In this document: in pieces, positions 1-11,869 of the stretch
Numbering within the stretch: position 1 is the stretch's first letter
How the letters are laid out: each line of letters opens with the position of its first letter
Assembly (NCBI GenBank): GCA_022059125.1
Contig: JAEUWY010000008.1
Location: 1,550,001 to 1,614,000, forward strand
From: Corynespora cassiicola
Taxonomy: Eukaryota; Ascomycota; Dothideomycetes; Pleosporales; Corynesporascaceae
Length of the DNA stretch: 64,000 nucleotides
Direction of reading: 5' to 3'
Notes under the pieces: model-generated
Databases searched by the model: none
The model's input: the letters and a program-made list of their open reading frames with translations, nothing else
Told to the model about the DNA's origin: nothing
Translations under genes and position numbers: made by a program

Positions 1-1128
1 GTAACAAACTTGCCGTCTCCACTTTGTTTTTCCAGGTACTTGAAGACATCAGATCCCTAGGCCCGACTCTCAACTCAACGCCAGCAACTCCAGTCTACGA
101 AAATTTTTAAGCGTCTTGGAAAAAGAGCCTAGACCTTTTAGTGGCGTTCGTCCAAGACTAGGGCCTAAATACGAAGACTGCGTCCGCCGCTACACCATTT
201 AACGCCTCTGGCGCCAAATTGCCACGACGACATCATCATCGGATAATTAATCATCTGACCGTCTACTACCAAGTCTGCAGGAAATCTCCAAACAAATGCT
301 CACACGAATTTCCGAATTTAATGCTGCCAGGCTTGAAGCCTTGAAGGCAAAACTATTCTCGGACTAATACTGTTTTTGTGTAGCCTACCATTTCACTCAA
401 GGCTCACAAAACAGCAAACGTTGTAATTTCTCCACTGTTGACGATGAGCTCAGCAATACATGAGTGCTACGATCTCCAAGTCATCTATTTCCAATTGCAA
501 TCTTGCAATACTCACAGTTTCCTGCTATTCGAAGACATGCTGTACTTTCCCCTTGCACCAACGTCTACCACTACGACATCAACCCCACCATCCCACCACC
601 AATATCTCCCCCCTCCGTACCGACCCCTCTAATCCCAAGCCACCGTGACACAAAATCTCAAATATAGCCCCCCCCATAGATCTTAGTCCCTGCAAGTCCG
701 GACTTAGTAATCCGCCCATGCGCCCCCATTCGATGGGTCCACCTCCATCGCCGCCCCACGATCTCCGCCTGAAAACGGGGAACAGGGTCCTCCACCAGCA
801 CCCACAGCGTCCCTCCTCGAGCCAAACGGCCAGTAACGTCCGGCTCGGACCTTGCGCATGCATGAAGAAAACGTGGGCACAGCGGTCAAGAGCTAAATAT
901 AAATTCCCCCCTCCAAAAAAAACCCAGGGAATCGGAGGTGCGAGATGCCGCATGGAGTAAAGATCAGCGGTGGATGTTGCTAGATGAAGGGTCCTTTCCC
1001 TACAGCCTGGCGCGGGTATAAGAACGTCGTAGTATCGCCATGGGGGAAGGACGGCGGGCAGAAGCAGCAGTACCAAAAGCACAAACGCAACCCAACTCTT
1101 TGGCTTGCAAGAAGCCGAATCCAGCACA
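1..1128. other. Intergenic region upstream of the GH105-type gene
   Basis: I see no coding stretch with protein-like composition here. Two AT-rich promoter-like elements occur, near 893-905 (AAATATAAATT) and at 1017-1022 (TATAAG). The second lies about 110 bp before the chosen start and suits a core promoter. Confidence 0.5.
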
Positions 1129-2307
1129 ATGGTCTCCCCAGCTCTGATCAACAAGGTGCTAGCCAAGGCCATCCAAGTCGCAACGCACAGCTGGGAATAC
1201 GGCACCGTGACCGAAGCCCTCCTCGAATGGGAAAACCCCACCCTCAGCATATTCAAAGACCCCTTCCCCGGCGGTGCGATTCCGACCTTGGACGTTGGGG
1301 AGGTATCGGCTCTGTCGTACGTGAAGCCGTTTATTCGGACGGACAACACCACGCTGGTAGACGGCGACGGTAAGCCCTTCCCATTCCCTTCCCTTCCCCA
1401 ATCTTCGAAAACCAAAACCAAAAAAAACCACAAGAATGGTTGAGATCGCTTTCGACCACACATCCCCACCCTTCTGACATGAATCCCCCCCCTAGGCTCC
1501 TCCGCCGACCCCGCCTCCCTCGGCGTCTCCGCCCTCCAAATCGGCCAAACCATCCCCGCCTACCTCTCCGCATCAACACGCCAGCTGACACACCTCCTCT
1601 CCGCCGTCCCGCGCTGGCCCAACGGCGCAATCTCGCACCGAGAGGCGTACCCCGAGCTCTGGGCCGACTTCATCTACATGGTGCCACCCTTCCTCGCCTA
1701 CTACGCCGTGGCCTTCGACGACGTGGGCCTGCTCAAAGAGGCTGCGCTGCAGTGCGAGCACTACCGCGACGTGCTGGCCACCGAGGACGGCGCATGGCTG
1801 CACATCGTCGGGGACCATGTCAACGATCGGAAGCTGTGGAGTACGGGGAATGCGTGGGCGGCCGCGGGGATGGCGAGGGTGTTGGCGACGATGAGAAAGG
1901 GGCCAAAGGTTGGGGAGACGGTTGAGGAGCAGGGGTTGTTGGTGGGGATGATCAAGGAGATTGTGGATGGGGTGATTCGGCTGGATGAGGATGAGTCGGG
2001 CCTCTTGCGCAATTATCTAAACTTGACCGAGTGGTGGGGCGAGGTTTCTGGGACGTCGTTGTTGGCGGCGACGGCGTTTCGGATGGCGGTGCTGGAACCT
2101 GGCACTTTTGGCTCCGAATATACCGACTGGGCGAGGCGGAAGATGGATGTAGTTGATGGGAAGATTGACGAAGAGACGGGAATCGTGAGCCCGGCCGTCA
2201 ATCCGCTCAATTGGAACGACATGGAGCCGTACACTACCGGCTCTCCTGAGGGCCAGGCTTTTGTGGTGCTGCTCCATGCTGCATACCGGGACTGGAAGGG
2301 AGAATAG
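1129..2307 (+). CDS. GH105/GH88-type unsaturated glycoside hydrolase
   Basis: The predicted product is a six-hairpin (alpha/alpha)6-barrel hydrolase of the GH105/GH88 type. Such enzymes remove unsaturated uronyl residues from pectin or other polysaccharide-lyase products. Two exons, 1129-1369 and 1496-2307, are joined by a GT-AG intron and give 350 residues, close to the family's usual 350-380. The sequence after the intron contains the family-typical ELWADFIYMVPPFLAYY segment, whose Asp matches a catalytic acid of YteR-like enzymes. The WSTGNAWAAAGMARVL and NLTEWWGEVSGTSLLAA stretches are also typical. The ATG at 1129 has a good context (CACAATGG), and an in-frame stop lies about 100 bp upstream. 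No signal peptide follows this start, so the protein is either intracellular or lacks a 5' exon in this model. A TATAAG element sits at 1017-1022. Family call is firm; substrate is inferred. Confidence 0.85.
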
Positions 2308-2383
2308 GTATATTATTTACATTATGAAGGAATAACGAGTATATATCCTGCTAAACCGGATCTAACCTTTTGACTTCGCCGGG

Positions 2384-3834
2384 CTAACCTCTTGCGTGAT
2401 AATTCGTACTATCAAATTGCTCTTCGAACCTTGAGGGAGTCTGAGGCCTCGACCGTGGCTGCGGCAGAGTACCCAGATAAGGGCTTCCTGCGGGAGATGG
2501 CATTGGAGGCGAACGAGCTAGGTTAGGCGTCGCATACGAGCCCAGTGAGATGTGCGAAGCCGATTGTTGCCTGGGCGTGTGCATCGAGGTTCGGCTGTCG
2601 CCCTCTATTGTTTGCTCCACCACCGCATAGCCGTGGCGGTTAGAAATCGTGCTGTTATTCGCATATTTGGGCAACTCAAAACTTTCCTGTCCGTTTAACA
2701 GAGTCCGGCTGCCTTGAGAGGCGTGGTTCTTTCTTCCGTAGCGATCCACCTCTTTCTCATGTTCCTTGTCCTTCTCCTCCCAGAAGCTCTCCCAGCCCGC
2801 AAAGATCGGCAACGCAAGCAGAAGGACGGGAAGAAACTGGCCGAATCCCCACTCCTTCTCGCTTCCATCAATCGTGACATTCGGTTGTCCCAGTGCTTGG
2901 GTCTTCGTAATATTTGCACCCGCCGTATACATCCCATAAATGGCATATGTAGGTGCAATTATCCACGTCCGAATCCAGGCTCCTACCCATTTGAAGGACC
3001 ACTCTCCCTTCTTTAGCTTCTCTTCCTTGAGGATATACATGGCTGCGATGACAGTGACATGCCCTCCAATTGCAAGTACCAACAGAATACCCCACTTGCT
3101 ACCAATAGCTGCGTCGAGCTCGGGACGGGCCTGTTGGAAGAAGCATGTCAGGCTGGAAGAGAGTTCGAGATGGACGAGATCGTAAGAGTATGCGACGAAT
3201 GAAGTGTAGCCCAGGAGTGCCAGATTTGCCAACATGAAGAAGATGCGTGGAAGGTTGATCCATCTATTCTTGACGAAGTAATCTCTTAAAACCACGACAG
3301 TCAGGAGGTGCGTGACGGTTGTTAAAAAGGCCAACTCGGTCACGATTTGGAAGTGGTATACCGTCAGTTCGCAGTGCAGCAGCATGGCCGTGAATTGGAT
3401 AGCTGATATGTATGTGAGCCTTGCGATAGCAAAAGATAGGAGATGATGCACGAACCAAGTCCGGTAAGCAGTTGAGTATCACTGAATGCCAGGAGATTCT
3501 TGCTGAGGACCTTGGACCAAAATAGCGGGGATCTCCAGTAAGGGCCGTCCACATTTGTGACATATTCCTCTTTGTTCTTGGTGAAGACTTTCCGGCAGGT
3601 CGTCATAAAGCCGTCATAGTGGTCGAGAAATAGCACGGTTAGAGCGATCAAAAAGGCGAGGGAAGTCGTTGCTAAGAAACCCAGGATGACCTTTTCCTGT
3701 CAGCGTGGCTCAAGGAACATTTCGCGTCGAAGACATACCCCGATTCCAGCGACATCTGGATTTGCTTGGACAATCTGATTGCTCGTTTGGCAGTCAGCTT
3801 TGTGGTTTGCGCAGTCAAATAATCGAAGGCCCAT
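2384..3834 (-). CDS. Fungal multi-pass integral membrane protein
   Basis: Minus-strand exons 3739-3834, 3456-3690 and 2384-3402 give 449 residues with a short extracellular-like N-terminus (MGLRLFDCANHKADC). Exon 2 could instead start at 3696, adding two codons in frame. About seven hydrophobic segments follow, for example VILGFLATTSLAFLIALTVL, LAFLTTVTHLLTVVVLRDYF and GILLVLAIGGHVTVIAAMYI. The NPDVAGIG motif before the first helix and LAFSDTQLLTGLAIQFTA recur in a large family of uncharacterised fungal membrane proteins. The C-terminal ~110 residues are a hydrophilic Ser/Pro-rich tail (ARSPPMPSPAGSPYLG), probably cytosolic and phosphorylated. It is a tandem same-strand neighbour of the phosphotransferase gene at 4643-6283. 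No function can be assigned from sequence; a receptor-like role is only a topology guess. Confidence 0.8.
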
Positions 3835-4642
3835 TGTGTAAAGCGAGGATGCGCGAGGCCTGCGGCAGGGCTGCCAACACGAGGTGGAAGGAGGCCTTTG
3901 TTTTCACTGTGGTCAGAAGGCTGGCCCCCACGACTTGATTGCCCCAGGCGACGAGGCTGAAGGCTAAGTGGGTGTTGGTACCACAAGAAGCTGACAGCCA
4001 CGCCCGTTTGGTGCCATTAGGCGAACAGCAAATCCCAATGTGTACTGATTTGAGGGCTGTGCACAGCAAGATGAGATAAAATTGAAACAAGGTGCTCACG
4101 CATGCAATCCGCTGCAGTGAGCGTTGTTGAATGTCGCGCTGATTGGTTGGTTGGTGGAGGCTATGCCTTCACTGGTTCTAGAGCGTATGCTTCTACTGCG
4201 CCCCTCAATCCTGAGGCTCATCTAGTACATATAAATGCCTGACGTCAGGCGACAGGTGACCTCCATCCCGCCGCTGATAAGAACAATCACCGCCATGCGA
4301 GGTCTATACAGAAGAAGTGAAAGATAACGACGAACAGAACGCAAATGCTGCGACAGGTGTTGAAGCCTGCGTCGGGCCGTCTAGTGATTACAAAGTCGAA
4401 AGATGAACTGCTGCGTTTTTTTAATCGTTTCCACGATAGTAGACATTAAGTATAGTGTAGAGTCAAGCCGTCTTGATGGTTTATGCCACAAGGAATCTAA
4501 AGGCAAACGGTATCATGAGGCGTCGAAGAATATGTGCAAGGAATACAAAGCGGTCGCTATCGTCTCGTAGTTGCGTAAAAATGGCGGAAATCGCCCATCG
4601 TCGTATGCGCGGATGCGCTGGGTTGCTTTTGGTGGAGCGTGC
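3835..4642. other. Intergenic region between the membrane-protein and EPT1/CPT1 genes
   Basis: This is the promoter side of the membrane-protein gene and the 3' side of EPT1/CPT1, both on the minus strand. Reading frames here lack protein-like composition and I see no RNA gene or repeat. Confidence 0.5.
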
Positions 4643-6283
4643 TTAGTCCTGCCGTCCCTTCTCGGGATGAACGAAGCCGTTAGTCTTCGCAACCTTCTCG
4701 TTAGAGACTTTGGGACGGATTGTCAAACAGTTGATGCCGAGGAAGTTGCAAATGCTCGTGATGACGAGATGCGCCCACCGTCCGTATACAACTGCCGCAA
4801 AGATGAAGTAGGAACGAAGGTACCACAGCTCGAACTTGGCAGACACGGGTCCGAAAAGGGTAGTGCCGCTGATGGTGAAGTAGGGGTGATTGACAATGAG
4901 AGCGCCTCCGATCATAGGCGCAAGCATGACAGTCCAGTATGGGAAGGGCTGGCGAGTCAAGTGCGCAAGAATGATCTTGGTCGTCATCCTGCCAAAGACT
5001 AGCGACATGGTCAAGCAGTAAAGGACAAGGTGGTTGTCCTTCAAGATGAAAGAGTACGGCGACCCAAGCCATGCCATGGTACATACGACGAAGATGATCA
5101 GGGGGGTCCATTCCTTGAGGAGCGGTGCAAATGGCAGGTTCTGGGCGCGTCGGGCACGTGCAACGTTGACGACGCAAGCTGGAAGATGCGCAATGAAGAA
5201 TGTGGAGAGGATGATGGGAACCCAGAGATCGCGGAAGGTCATGACGTTCAGGTATTCCTCATAAGATGGGAAGTACTTCACCAAGGGCGTAGACCAGATC
5301 TCGGGGCCAAAGTAGCCAGACATGCACATGATGGTGCACGCAAGAATCAAGCCCTCTGCATCGGATTAGCGCACGGCTGACAGCCACGGTGCAAAACTGT
5401 CTCATACCTGTTGGGCCGTTGAAATATCCGAGATATAGGGTGTGGGTGTGGTAGGTCTCCCATGTAGAGAAGAACATGGGCAAAACCGGAACAAGCGCAG
5501 TGAACGCGCCGGTTCTGGTGGTGCCATATCCAACGGCTGCGGTTTCCAGAAGGCTGGCTAGGGTGCAGTTCAACGAGTCGATTCCGTGGCTATCATCTCG
5601 TCAACATTTTGATAAAAAAAAAAAAACAGGTGACGTGGGAGCGAACGCACTCAAAAAGTTCTCCCAGGGGGCTGGAAGTTCCGGTGCGACGCGCCTGCTT
5701 GCCATCGACATTGTCCATGGTGGAGTACCTGGCCCTTCTGTTAGCCAGCCGATCCGAGCGCGGAGATTTCGGCGGGTCTTACATCCAAAGACCAAATGCA
5801 AAACTGTAGTAGACCCACGAGGGAGCCTGTTATGATCCATTATCAGCGACCTGTCGTCGTTGGGAATAATTTGTGGGTGGAACTCACCGGTCCGACGAGA
5901 TCCGGGATGTAAATCTCGAGAATCGCGACATTTGCCAGAATAAAGCAAAAGCCCAGGAGAGTGACCAAATTCGGCGCAAGCCATAGCGGCAGGAGCTCAA
6001 CGAAGCCATTCCACTGCCCATGTATCAGTAATGTTCCGGTGGTGGGATCGCGGGCGGAGGGTTCCGTACGTAGTGCTTCAGGATGTAGCGGGAAATGAAG
6101 GACTTGTCGACACTCGAGTACTTGTACGATTTCAGGTGCTGCAGCGCGTCGTCGGACACGCACTCGTGCTTAGCAGTTTCTAGATGCGCCGGTACGCGTT
6201 AGCGGTGCATTTTGCAGAGAGGGCGGGGTGGGCGGGCGCGTGGCTGAGAAAAAAAAGGAGCTCATACCTTTGCTAGGCGGCAT
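4643..6283 (-). CDS. EPT1: sn-1,2-diacylglycerol choline/ethanolamine phosphotransferase
   Basis: This enzyme moves phosphocholine or phosphoethanolamine from the CDP-alcohol to diacylglycerol, the last step of the Kennedy pathway, in ER/Golgi membranes. Seven minus-strand exons (6268-6283, 6070-6179, 6013-5888, 5783-5826, 5651-5728, 5408-5589, 4643-5355) total 1269 nt, or 422 residues; yeast Cpt1/Ept1 have about 390. The complete CDP-alcohol phosphotransferase signature D-G-x2-A-R-x8-G-x3-D-x3-D is present as Asp107, Gly108, Ala111, Arg112, Gly121, Asp125 and Asp129, and it is assembled across exons 5 and 6. The N-terminal [20 protein letters not shown] segment is also family-typical. About eight to ten hydrophobic helices follow. 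The tiny first exon (16 nt, MPPSK plus one base) is inferred from splice signals and the frame. Choline versus ethanolamine preference cannot be told from sequence. Confidence 0.92.
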
Positions 6284-6973
6284 CTTGGGATGGGTTGCGG
6301 GAGTCGGTAAAGACATAGGTGATGAGGGGTATGTGGCTTAATTTATACGGACAGTCTGTGGGCCATGCAGGTTTGGAAAACGGTTTGCGGGCGGGGATCT
6401 GAGGTGCAGGAGAGCAAAGACGGTGGCAGTTTGACGCGAGTTCGGAGTCGTGGACCATGGATTGCACCTCAAATCTCGACGGATGTCGGCTCGGATGGCT
6501 GATGAGCTACAGGGGCCCTTAGCCTGGCCTTGGCGCCCCAAACAGTCTGACACGTGAAGGTCCCTCTCTCCTTTTCGTCTCCTCGTCGCCAGCCATCAAC
6601 ATGTTGGCTCTTCGTCGTGAACGCCGCCGCGTTTGTCTTCGCTCAGGCGCCTGCGATGAAACTGTTCCACTGCGGCGGTGCACACTCCCTGACGGTGCTA
6701 AGACCGCCGATCGCTGCATTCAGTACCTCCTCCGATCGATCAAGCCGCTAACTACATCATCACTGCAATGTTACAGCACCGAGGAATACGAGGGCAAGGG
6801 CCGCAAACTGGGGACGACAGCAATCTTCCTATAATTACACCGAATCGCACCTCCTACTCTGCTGCCCGCACTTCTGCCCCCATATTCAGGGTCTAGATTC
6901 GCGGCGAGCTACGTCATGCTTGACCCATATTTGCCTCCATCGTTTTATTGCAATTCTAGAGTTACGTTTCTCT
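6284..6973. other. Intergenic region upstream of EPT1/CPT1
   Basis: This is the EPT1/CPT1 promoter region. A plus-strand frame from the ATG at 6601 is Arg- and Cys-rich and shows no family features, so I do not call it a gene. Confidence 0.4.
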
Positions 6974-7218
6974 CTACATCTTCTTCTTCATCTGGCAGTG
7001 TGCTTGTCGCTCGTAAGACTTCACCTCGGCTGCGTTCGACGCCAGCCCGCGGACTGTGAAGACGCTCGAGGCGAGGATGCTGTGTGCTCCTCGCAGGATT
7101 GCTGAGTATGATTCTTGTCGGAGCTACCAGATTTACCCGTGATTCTGCCCACAATCCTGTTCATCCACGTCTTCTTGGGAGAGTCTTCCAATTTGATATA
7201 AGGCTTAGTCAAGGGCAT
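6974..7218 (-). CDS. Possible small hypothetical protein (53 aa)
   Basis: Minus-strand exons 7137-7218 and 6974-7053, joined by a GTAAAT...CACAG intron of 83 bp, give a 53-residue basic peptide beginning MPLTKPYIKLEDSPKKTW. An unspliced reading of 65 residues is also open. The N-terminal half (MNRIVGRIT after the WMN) looks protein-like and the splice signals are reasonable. No family is recognised, and no signal peptide or membrane helix is visible. This is a weak call resting on composition and splice sites only. Confidence 0.3.
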
Positions 7219-7807
7219 TGTGGTATACGATAGGCAGGTCTAGGCCATCCCAAAACGTTCGTAGGTAGGTAGGTTATATACTTATAGTGGAGTGTCGCAT
7301 TGTGAATTACCCCAGTCTCAGTGAACGCGTTTTGATCTCATGTGACAACATGACGGTTCAATCTTGGAAGCGAATGTTGTACACAGATATTTAATTGAAA
7401 TGAAGCCCGCACCCTTGATTCGGGATTGTAACGATTTACGTGGATTGTTTCTCATAGCAATTCACAGAGACGTTTGATTTTCCAGGTACCTAAAGACACA
7501 GTGGACTGATACCCTGTTGGGACAGAGTTCTTTGGCTTAGTACCATAGCTAGCCTTGCGTACCGTCTCTCGAGGGAATACAAATTCTACAGAAGAAAAAG
7601 AGAGCTGCTGGTACAACGCATATAGAGGGATATTGTAGACAGGTCTTTGTCAATCGTCTAAAATCTATGGAACATGGTTTATTTAGCCAAGATGTTGAGC
7701 CTCGATACCACGGCTCTGTTATTCAGCAAAACACCATTACGAACATTACCTCTAGAGCTATGAAAAAACAAATCCCACTGGCACTGGTATTCGTAGATGG
7801 TACACCA
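7219..7807. other. Intergenic region, 7.2-7.8 kb
   Basis: The stretch is somewhat AT-rich between a possible small gene and a small disordered-protein gene. I see no coding signal, repeat or RNA gene in it. Confidence 0.4.
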
Positions 7808-8209
7808 TCATCCATGACCCCTCTCACTCTGATCTTCACCCTCTACACCTCCCTCGCCCCCATCCTGCCCACTCCCCCCTCCGCCGCTACTATCCCTATT
7901 TCTATCCCCATCCACATTTTCATCACCACCCCCATCGCCTCCTTCATTTCCATTCCCACCCCCACTTCCACTCTCTTTCCTCGACTCTAGCTGCCTGATA
8001 GTCCAACCCAACGTCGGCGACGGAATCACCACATTCAACCTCCCCACACTCGGCGGAATCACCGTTCCCTGCCCCGGCGGCCTGGGCGCTTGATTCTGCT
8101 GTGGAACCGGTGGCTGCTGCTGCTGCTGCCGCTGCGCACTCCCCCCATCTTGATTCCGCGAGAAGATGCGCGAAACTGCGGCCTTGAGCTTGGCTCCAAA
8201 GCCCCCCAT
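7808..8209 (-). CDS. Small disordered Gln/Gly-rich protein (133 aa)
   Basis: A single minus-strand frame from the ATG at 8209 to the TGA at 7808 gives 133 residues. The N-terminus MGGFGAKLKAAVSRIFSRNQ is a short amphipathic basic segment. A Gln/Pro-rich linker follows, then a conserved-looking stretch (SVGRLNVVIPSPTLGWTIRQ), then a Gly/Asp/Asn-rich acidic tail. No domain is recognised. The reading frame extends upstream through the (GT)n microsatellite, but that extension reads as His-Thr repeats and is unlikely to be translated. It could be a membrane-associated regulator because of the amphipathic start, which is inference. Existence as a gene is moderately supported. Confidence 0.45.
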   Translation of the reverse strand: MGGFGAKLKAAVSRIFSRNQDGGSAQRQQQQQPPVPQQNQAPRPPGQGTVIPPSVGRLNVVIPSPTLGWTIRQLESRKESGSGGGNGNEGGDGGGDENVDGDRNRDSSGGGGSGQDGGEGGVEGEDQSERGHG

Positions 8210-8251
8210 ACCGTGCGAACGAGCCAGCGCCCGGGCTGGAACAGAAAAGGG

Positions 8252-8254
8252 CGT

Positions 8255-8293
<39 letters not shown>
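8252..8293. repeat. (GT)n microsatellite
   Basis: An almost pure GT dinucleotide tract of about 42 bp with one interruption (GTAT). It lies just upstream of the start of the 133-residue gene on the minus strand, in its promoter or 5' leader. Confidence 0.95.
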
Positions 8294-8294
<1 letters not shown>

Positions 8295-8695
8295 ACCAGG
8301 GATCTGCAATGGCGCAAAGCCCGCGTTTCGGTGGAGGGGAAAAGGCGTTGGGAAGGCTGGGTGTGGCGGCTGAGTGGTACCACGGCGTGGCTGTATATTC
8401 ACAGCTTTGGGCAGAGCACAGGAAATGTATCCTCCTCGGCTGTGCTCGCCTCTTGCCTGCAACCGTCAAGCCGCTTCCAAATCCGTGTTGCGGCTGCCAT
8501 CATATCAGGAGGGTGACACAGCGCAGCCAAAAGCACAACACACGATTGCGCTGGCAATCATCCAAGCGCCAAACACGCGATAACATCACCGGCAAAGCAC
8601 GTTGCTCCTGCCAAACATATGCCATGATGGAGCCAATTCCTTCATGAGCCGTTTCATTTCCAATTCCACATCTATCAAGACAAACCTGCACGCGG

Positions 8696-11424
8696 CTACT
8701 TGCTATCCTCACTCCTCCCGAACCCCCTAAAGGCCCCGACATCTCGTCGGAAGAACTTGCCAATGTTCTTCAAGTTCTCGTTCAGATTCGCTTTTGCCTC
8801 GCCCGCCGCAGCCTCGACACCTTGCTGCCCCGGTGCCGGGCTGCCGAAGCGATCCACGCCGTCTCTTGCTGCGTTCATGATGGCGTTGCCTAAACCAGTG
8901 GGGTCAAATCTTCCGCTCGATAAACCAGGCGTCCCCATCACGCTACTAGCATTGCCTATACTGCCAATGCCAGTGCCGATGTGGCCGGATTGAATCTGCA
9001 GCGGCGTGAGAAGAGGCGAGTTCTGGACGAGGTTCTCGTGGTTGGGCGAGGCGCGGAATGCTGCGAAGAGGTCGAGTAGTTGCGACTGGTCGCCTTTGCG
9101 GATGCCCTTGAGATCTAAGATCTTGCGGAAGTTGGTGTCGGATTTGTCGGCAATGTGGATCAGGTATGCCTGCACTAGGGCTTCGGGAGGTGAGGGTCGA
9201 ACTTGCAGCGTTTTGAGGAGGGGATCGATCTTGCTCATGCTCTGGTTGACACGTTTGACGAAGCTGCAAATGCCATCAGTATAGAATAGGGGGAAAAGAA
9301 GTCAGACCTTACCTTGCGGGTGGAGCGGTTCCCGCCTCCTCATTGATGGTGGGAAGCTCGGTGAAAGCCTTCTTCAATACGTAAGAGTCTAACAGCATCT
9401 GCTCGGCACCGACTTCAGAGATGGGTCTGCTCAGCACGAGGTTTGTGATATAAGTGTTTGTCATGAGGTCGACAAGGTTGTCACAGAATGCCCGCGCATA
9501 TTGTTGCTTGTGCAGGTTTTTCAATATCTCGGCCGAGTTTTCCTTGACGTGACGAAGGAGCTCGGCAACATATGTGCTTTGGTCGCCGACGCTCTCCAGC
9601 TTACTCCAAGGGGTGTTCCGCATCTCTCTCCAGCTAGGTTCGCACGCGATTTCTATCTTGCGCACAAGAACCCGCACAGTCGCGCCAGCGATGCCCATAA
9701 ATGCATCTGCCTGGCTCTGCAGGTCAACCTTGACTTTGAGGTCTTCATCGATGCGGCCCTTTATCTTCTCTTCCAGCTGGTTGCAGGTAATGTAGCAATA
9801 ATCGGCCGTGTTGAGGACCAGAATCGCGTCTTCGACGGACGGGCCCTGGGGCCCGGGCTTTTCGCTCAACAAGTAGTACAGAACCTGTTGACCGTACTGA
9901 TCGAGATATTTGGCGAATGTGTTGGTGAGCTCTAGTAACCTGGAACCTGTTGATAGCTTGGCGCATTGACCAAGCGTTAGACGGTAAAAGTGGAACAGTT
10001 CGGTCGAAGAAGGTATGACGGCTTGAGCTGAGAAATCTTCTTCAGCATTGCGGAGAGGTTGTTGTCGATATTTAGGAATCAGAGTTGCCAGTTGCCTATG
10101 GAGATTAGCAGAGAGTTTATTGATCATTGATTCATGACGTACTTGTCTTGAGACTCGACCCAAAGACTCATGTATGGTTCGAAAGCCTCAGATATAGCCT
10201 GGCTGAAACCATGTGGCCTGTCATCTTTGGATGCCATCGTGTCAATAGACGAGCGAGACTATCGTTGTTAGAAGGCATACAATTCAACCACAGGACACGA
10301 CAAACCTCGTTTGCGAAGCGCCGTTCGAGGCTGTGTTCAAAGTCAAGAGTCTCTTGCAGGCATGAGAGGAGGAGATCGACATCCAGGCTCTGACCGTCAT
10401 CTTTCCGCATAGACCGTTGCAGGATTCCCTTGAAGTCATCCCGAGTGCCTTCGCAAAAGGAGTTGGCGAGCATTTCATTGACCTTCCAATGTGAGGGGAA
10501 TATTGTGGCGTGTTCGACATCATATGTTTTCATCATGCGGTTGAACCACGAGTATCTCCTCGAGATGTTGTCCAAGGAACCAGCCTACATGTCGTTAGCG
10601 AGGGAGTCATAGGTCACAGATGGCGGGCCACCAACTTCGTCATTTCCTCGGAACACCTGTCTGTATTCTCGAAGCTGAGTATTACAATACCAATTGATGA
10701 GCCGAACCCTCGCATGGTCACCGAGAGCATCCATGACCAGGCAAGCCTCCGCAAGCGTAGCCTTCCGCTGGGCGACCTCACCCTTGGCAAAGATGACCTC
10801 AAAGTCTTCGCACACCTGCTCCAGAAGCTCCCGCTGTAAATCAGCCACATTCCGGCTCAACGTTGCGATCTGATCTATCGACCTGTAACTCTTGAAGTGT
10901 GCCACCAGCTGGATGACGGCCTGCAAGAGCTGGGCGCACTCCTTGTACTGCCGTGATTTGCTCAGGCTCCGCAGCTGCTCGTATGCCGTGGTCAGCATCT
11001 GCAACCTCTTCAATGCGGTCATTGACAGTGTCAAGTTCCGCTTCGTATTGTCCAAGCGCTTGATATCCGCCGTCATCTCGGTGATGGTCTGCTCGGTCTC
11101 CATGGCCCGCTCTCGCACGCTCTCAATCTTCTTGAACAGGTCGGCCAGCTCTGCCTTTGCCGCCTGGATGCGCTGTACGCTGTCGGCATCGGAGGCGGAC
11201 TGGGATGCGACGAAGTCGGCGATGTCCTCGTCCAGGTCATCTTGGTAGCTGCGGAGCGTGGCCGACGTCGCAGGCACGGATGAAAGCGTCGCAGGGTGGG
11301 CGAAGATGGCGTTGAGGTGATCGATTGGATCGTATTCAGCTACAGCGGTCGTGAGCACGGCTTCGACGGTAGAGCGGGTACAGGCAAGCATACCGGAATC
11401 CAGGGAGGAAGGAGGTGCAGGCAT
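8696..11424 (-). CDS. VPS53: GARP/EARP tethering complex subunit Vps53
   Basis: Vps53 is a core subunit of GARP, which tethers endosome-derived vesicles at the trans-Golgi network. Five minus-strand exons (10636-11424, 10306-10584, 10143-10258, 9313-10095, 8696-9263) sum to 2535 nt, or 844 residues, the usual size in filamentous fungi. The N-terminal part carries the Vps53_N core (DHLNAIFAHP, a coiled-coil region near residues 75-130, then LTLSMTALKRLQMLTTAYEQ and AHFKSYRSIDQIATLSRNVA). The middle has CNTQLREYRQVFRGNDE, EGTRDDFKGILQRSM and LLSCLQETLDFEHSLERRFA, all characteristic of fungal Vps53. The C-terminus is Gly/Ser-rich and low in complexity. The first ATG is at 11424; an in-frame TAA lies just upstream. 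The first intron has the less common donor GTTGGT. Confidence 0.93.
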
Positions 11425-11869
11425 GAAGTCCGAGTCCAATTAGGCCCGCATTGAGCCGCGTCACTCGCGGTTCCTGGCCAGATTCGTTACAGCAAATGGC
11501 GCGTAGTGATTAGGGTTCAGAGCGCACGCGGATATGGTAGGAGGCGGGTGTGGTAGGCGCGGAAACGTATTATGGGGAGCTGGAGTGAGCTTCATCGATG
11601 GTGTTCACACCTGTCCACCGCCCGGCGGCCAATCAAGAGCCGCGGGGGCCGAAGCGAAGCCACCTCCAGCCACACTGCTCACATCAACGACACCCGATGC
11701 AGACGTGGACACCATGCGAAACAAACTTTAATGTATTTCAGGGGCATTGTCTATTCAGATGATATCAAATACGACGCTATGCTAGAACCTTTTTCTCCCG
11801 TCGCACGAGGCCCGATCCATGCCCGCTCCGCGCTATGCAGTATGCGATTTTCAACATCTAGTGTAATGC
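11425..11869. other. Intergenic region between VPS53 and the chitinase gene
   Basis: This holds the VPS53 promoter and the 3' end of the GH18 gene. No coding or RNA feature is visible. Confidence 0.5.

Noticed and set aside
579..1553. 324-residue minus-strand frame
   Set aside because: It is antisense to the GH105 gene and its promoter, has no domain signature and is Arg/Gly/Ser-rich.
7944..8469. His/Thr-repeat frames over the (GT)n tract
   Set aside because: Translated microsatellite; the downstream ATG at 8209 gives a more sensible start.
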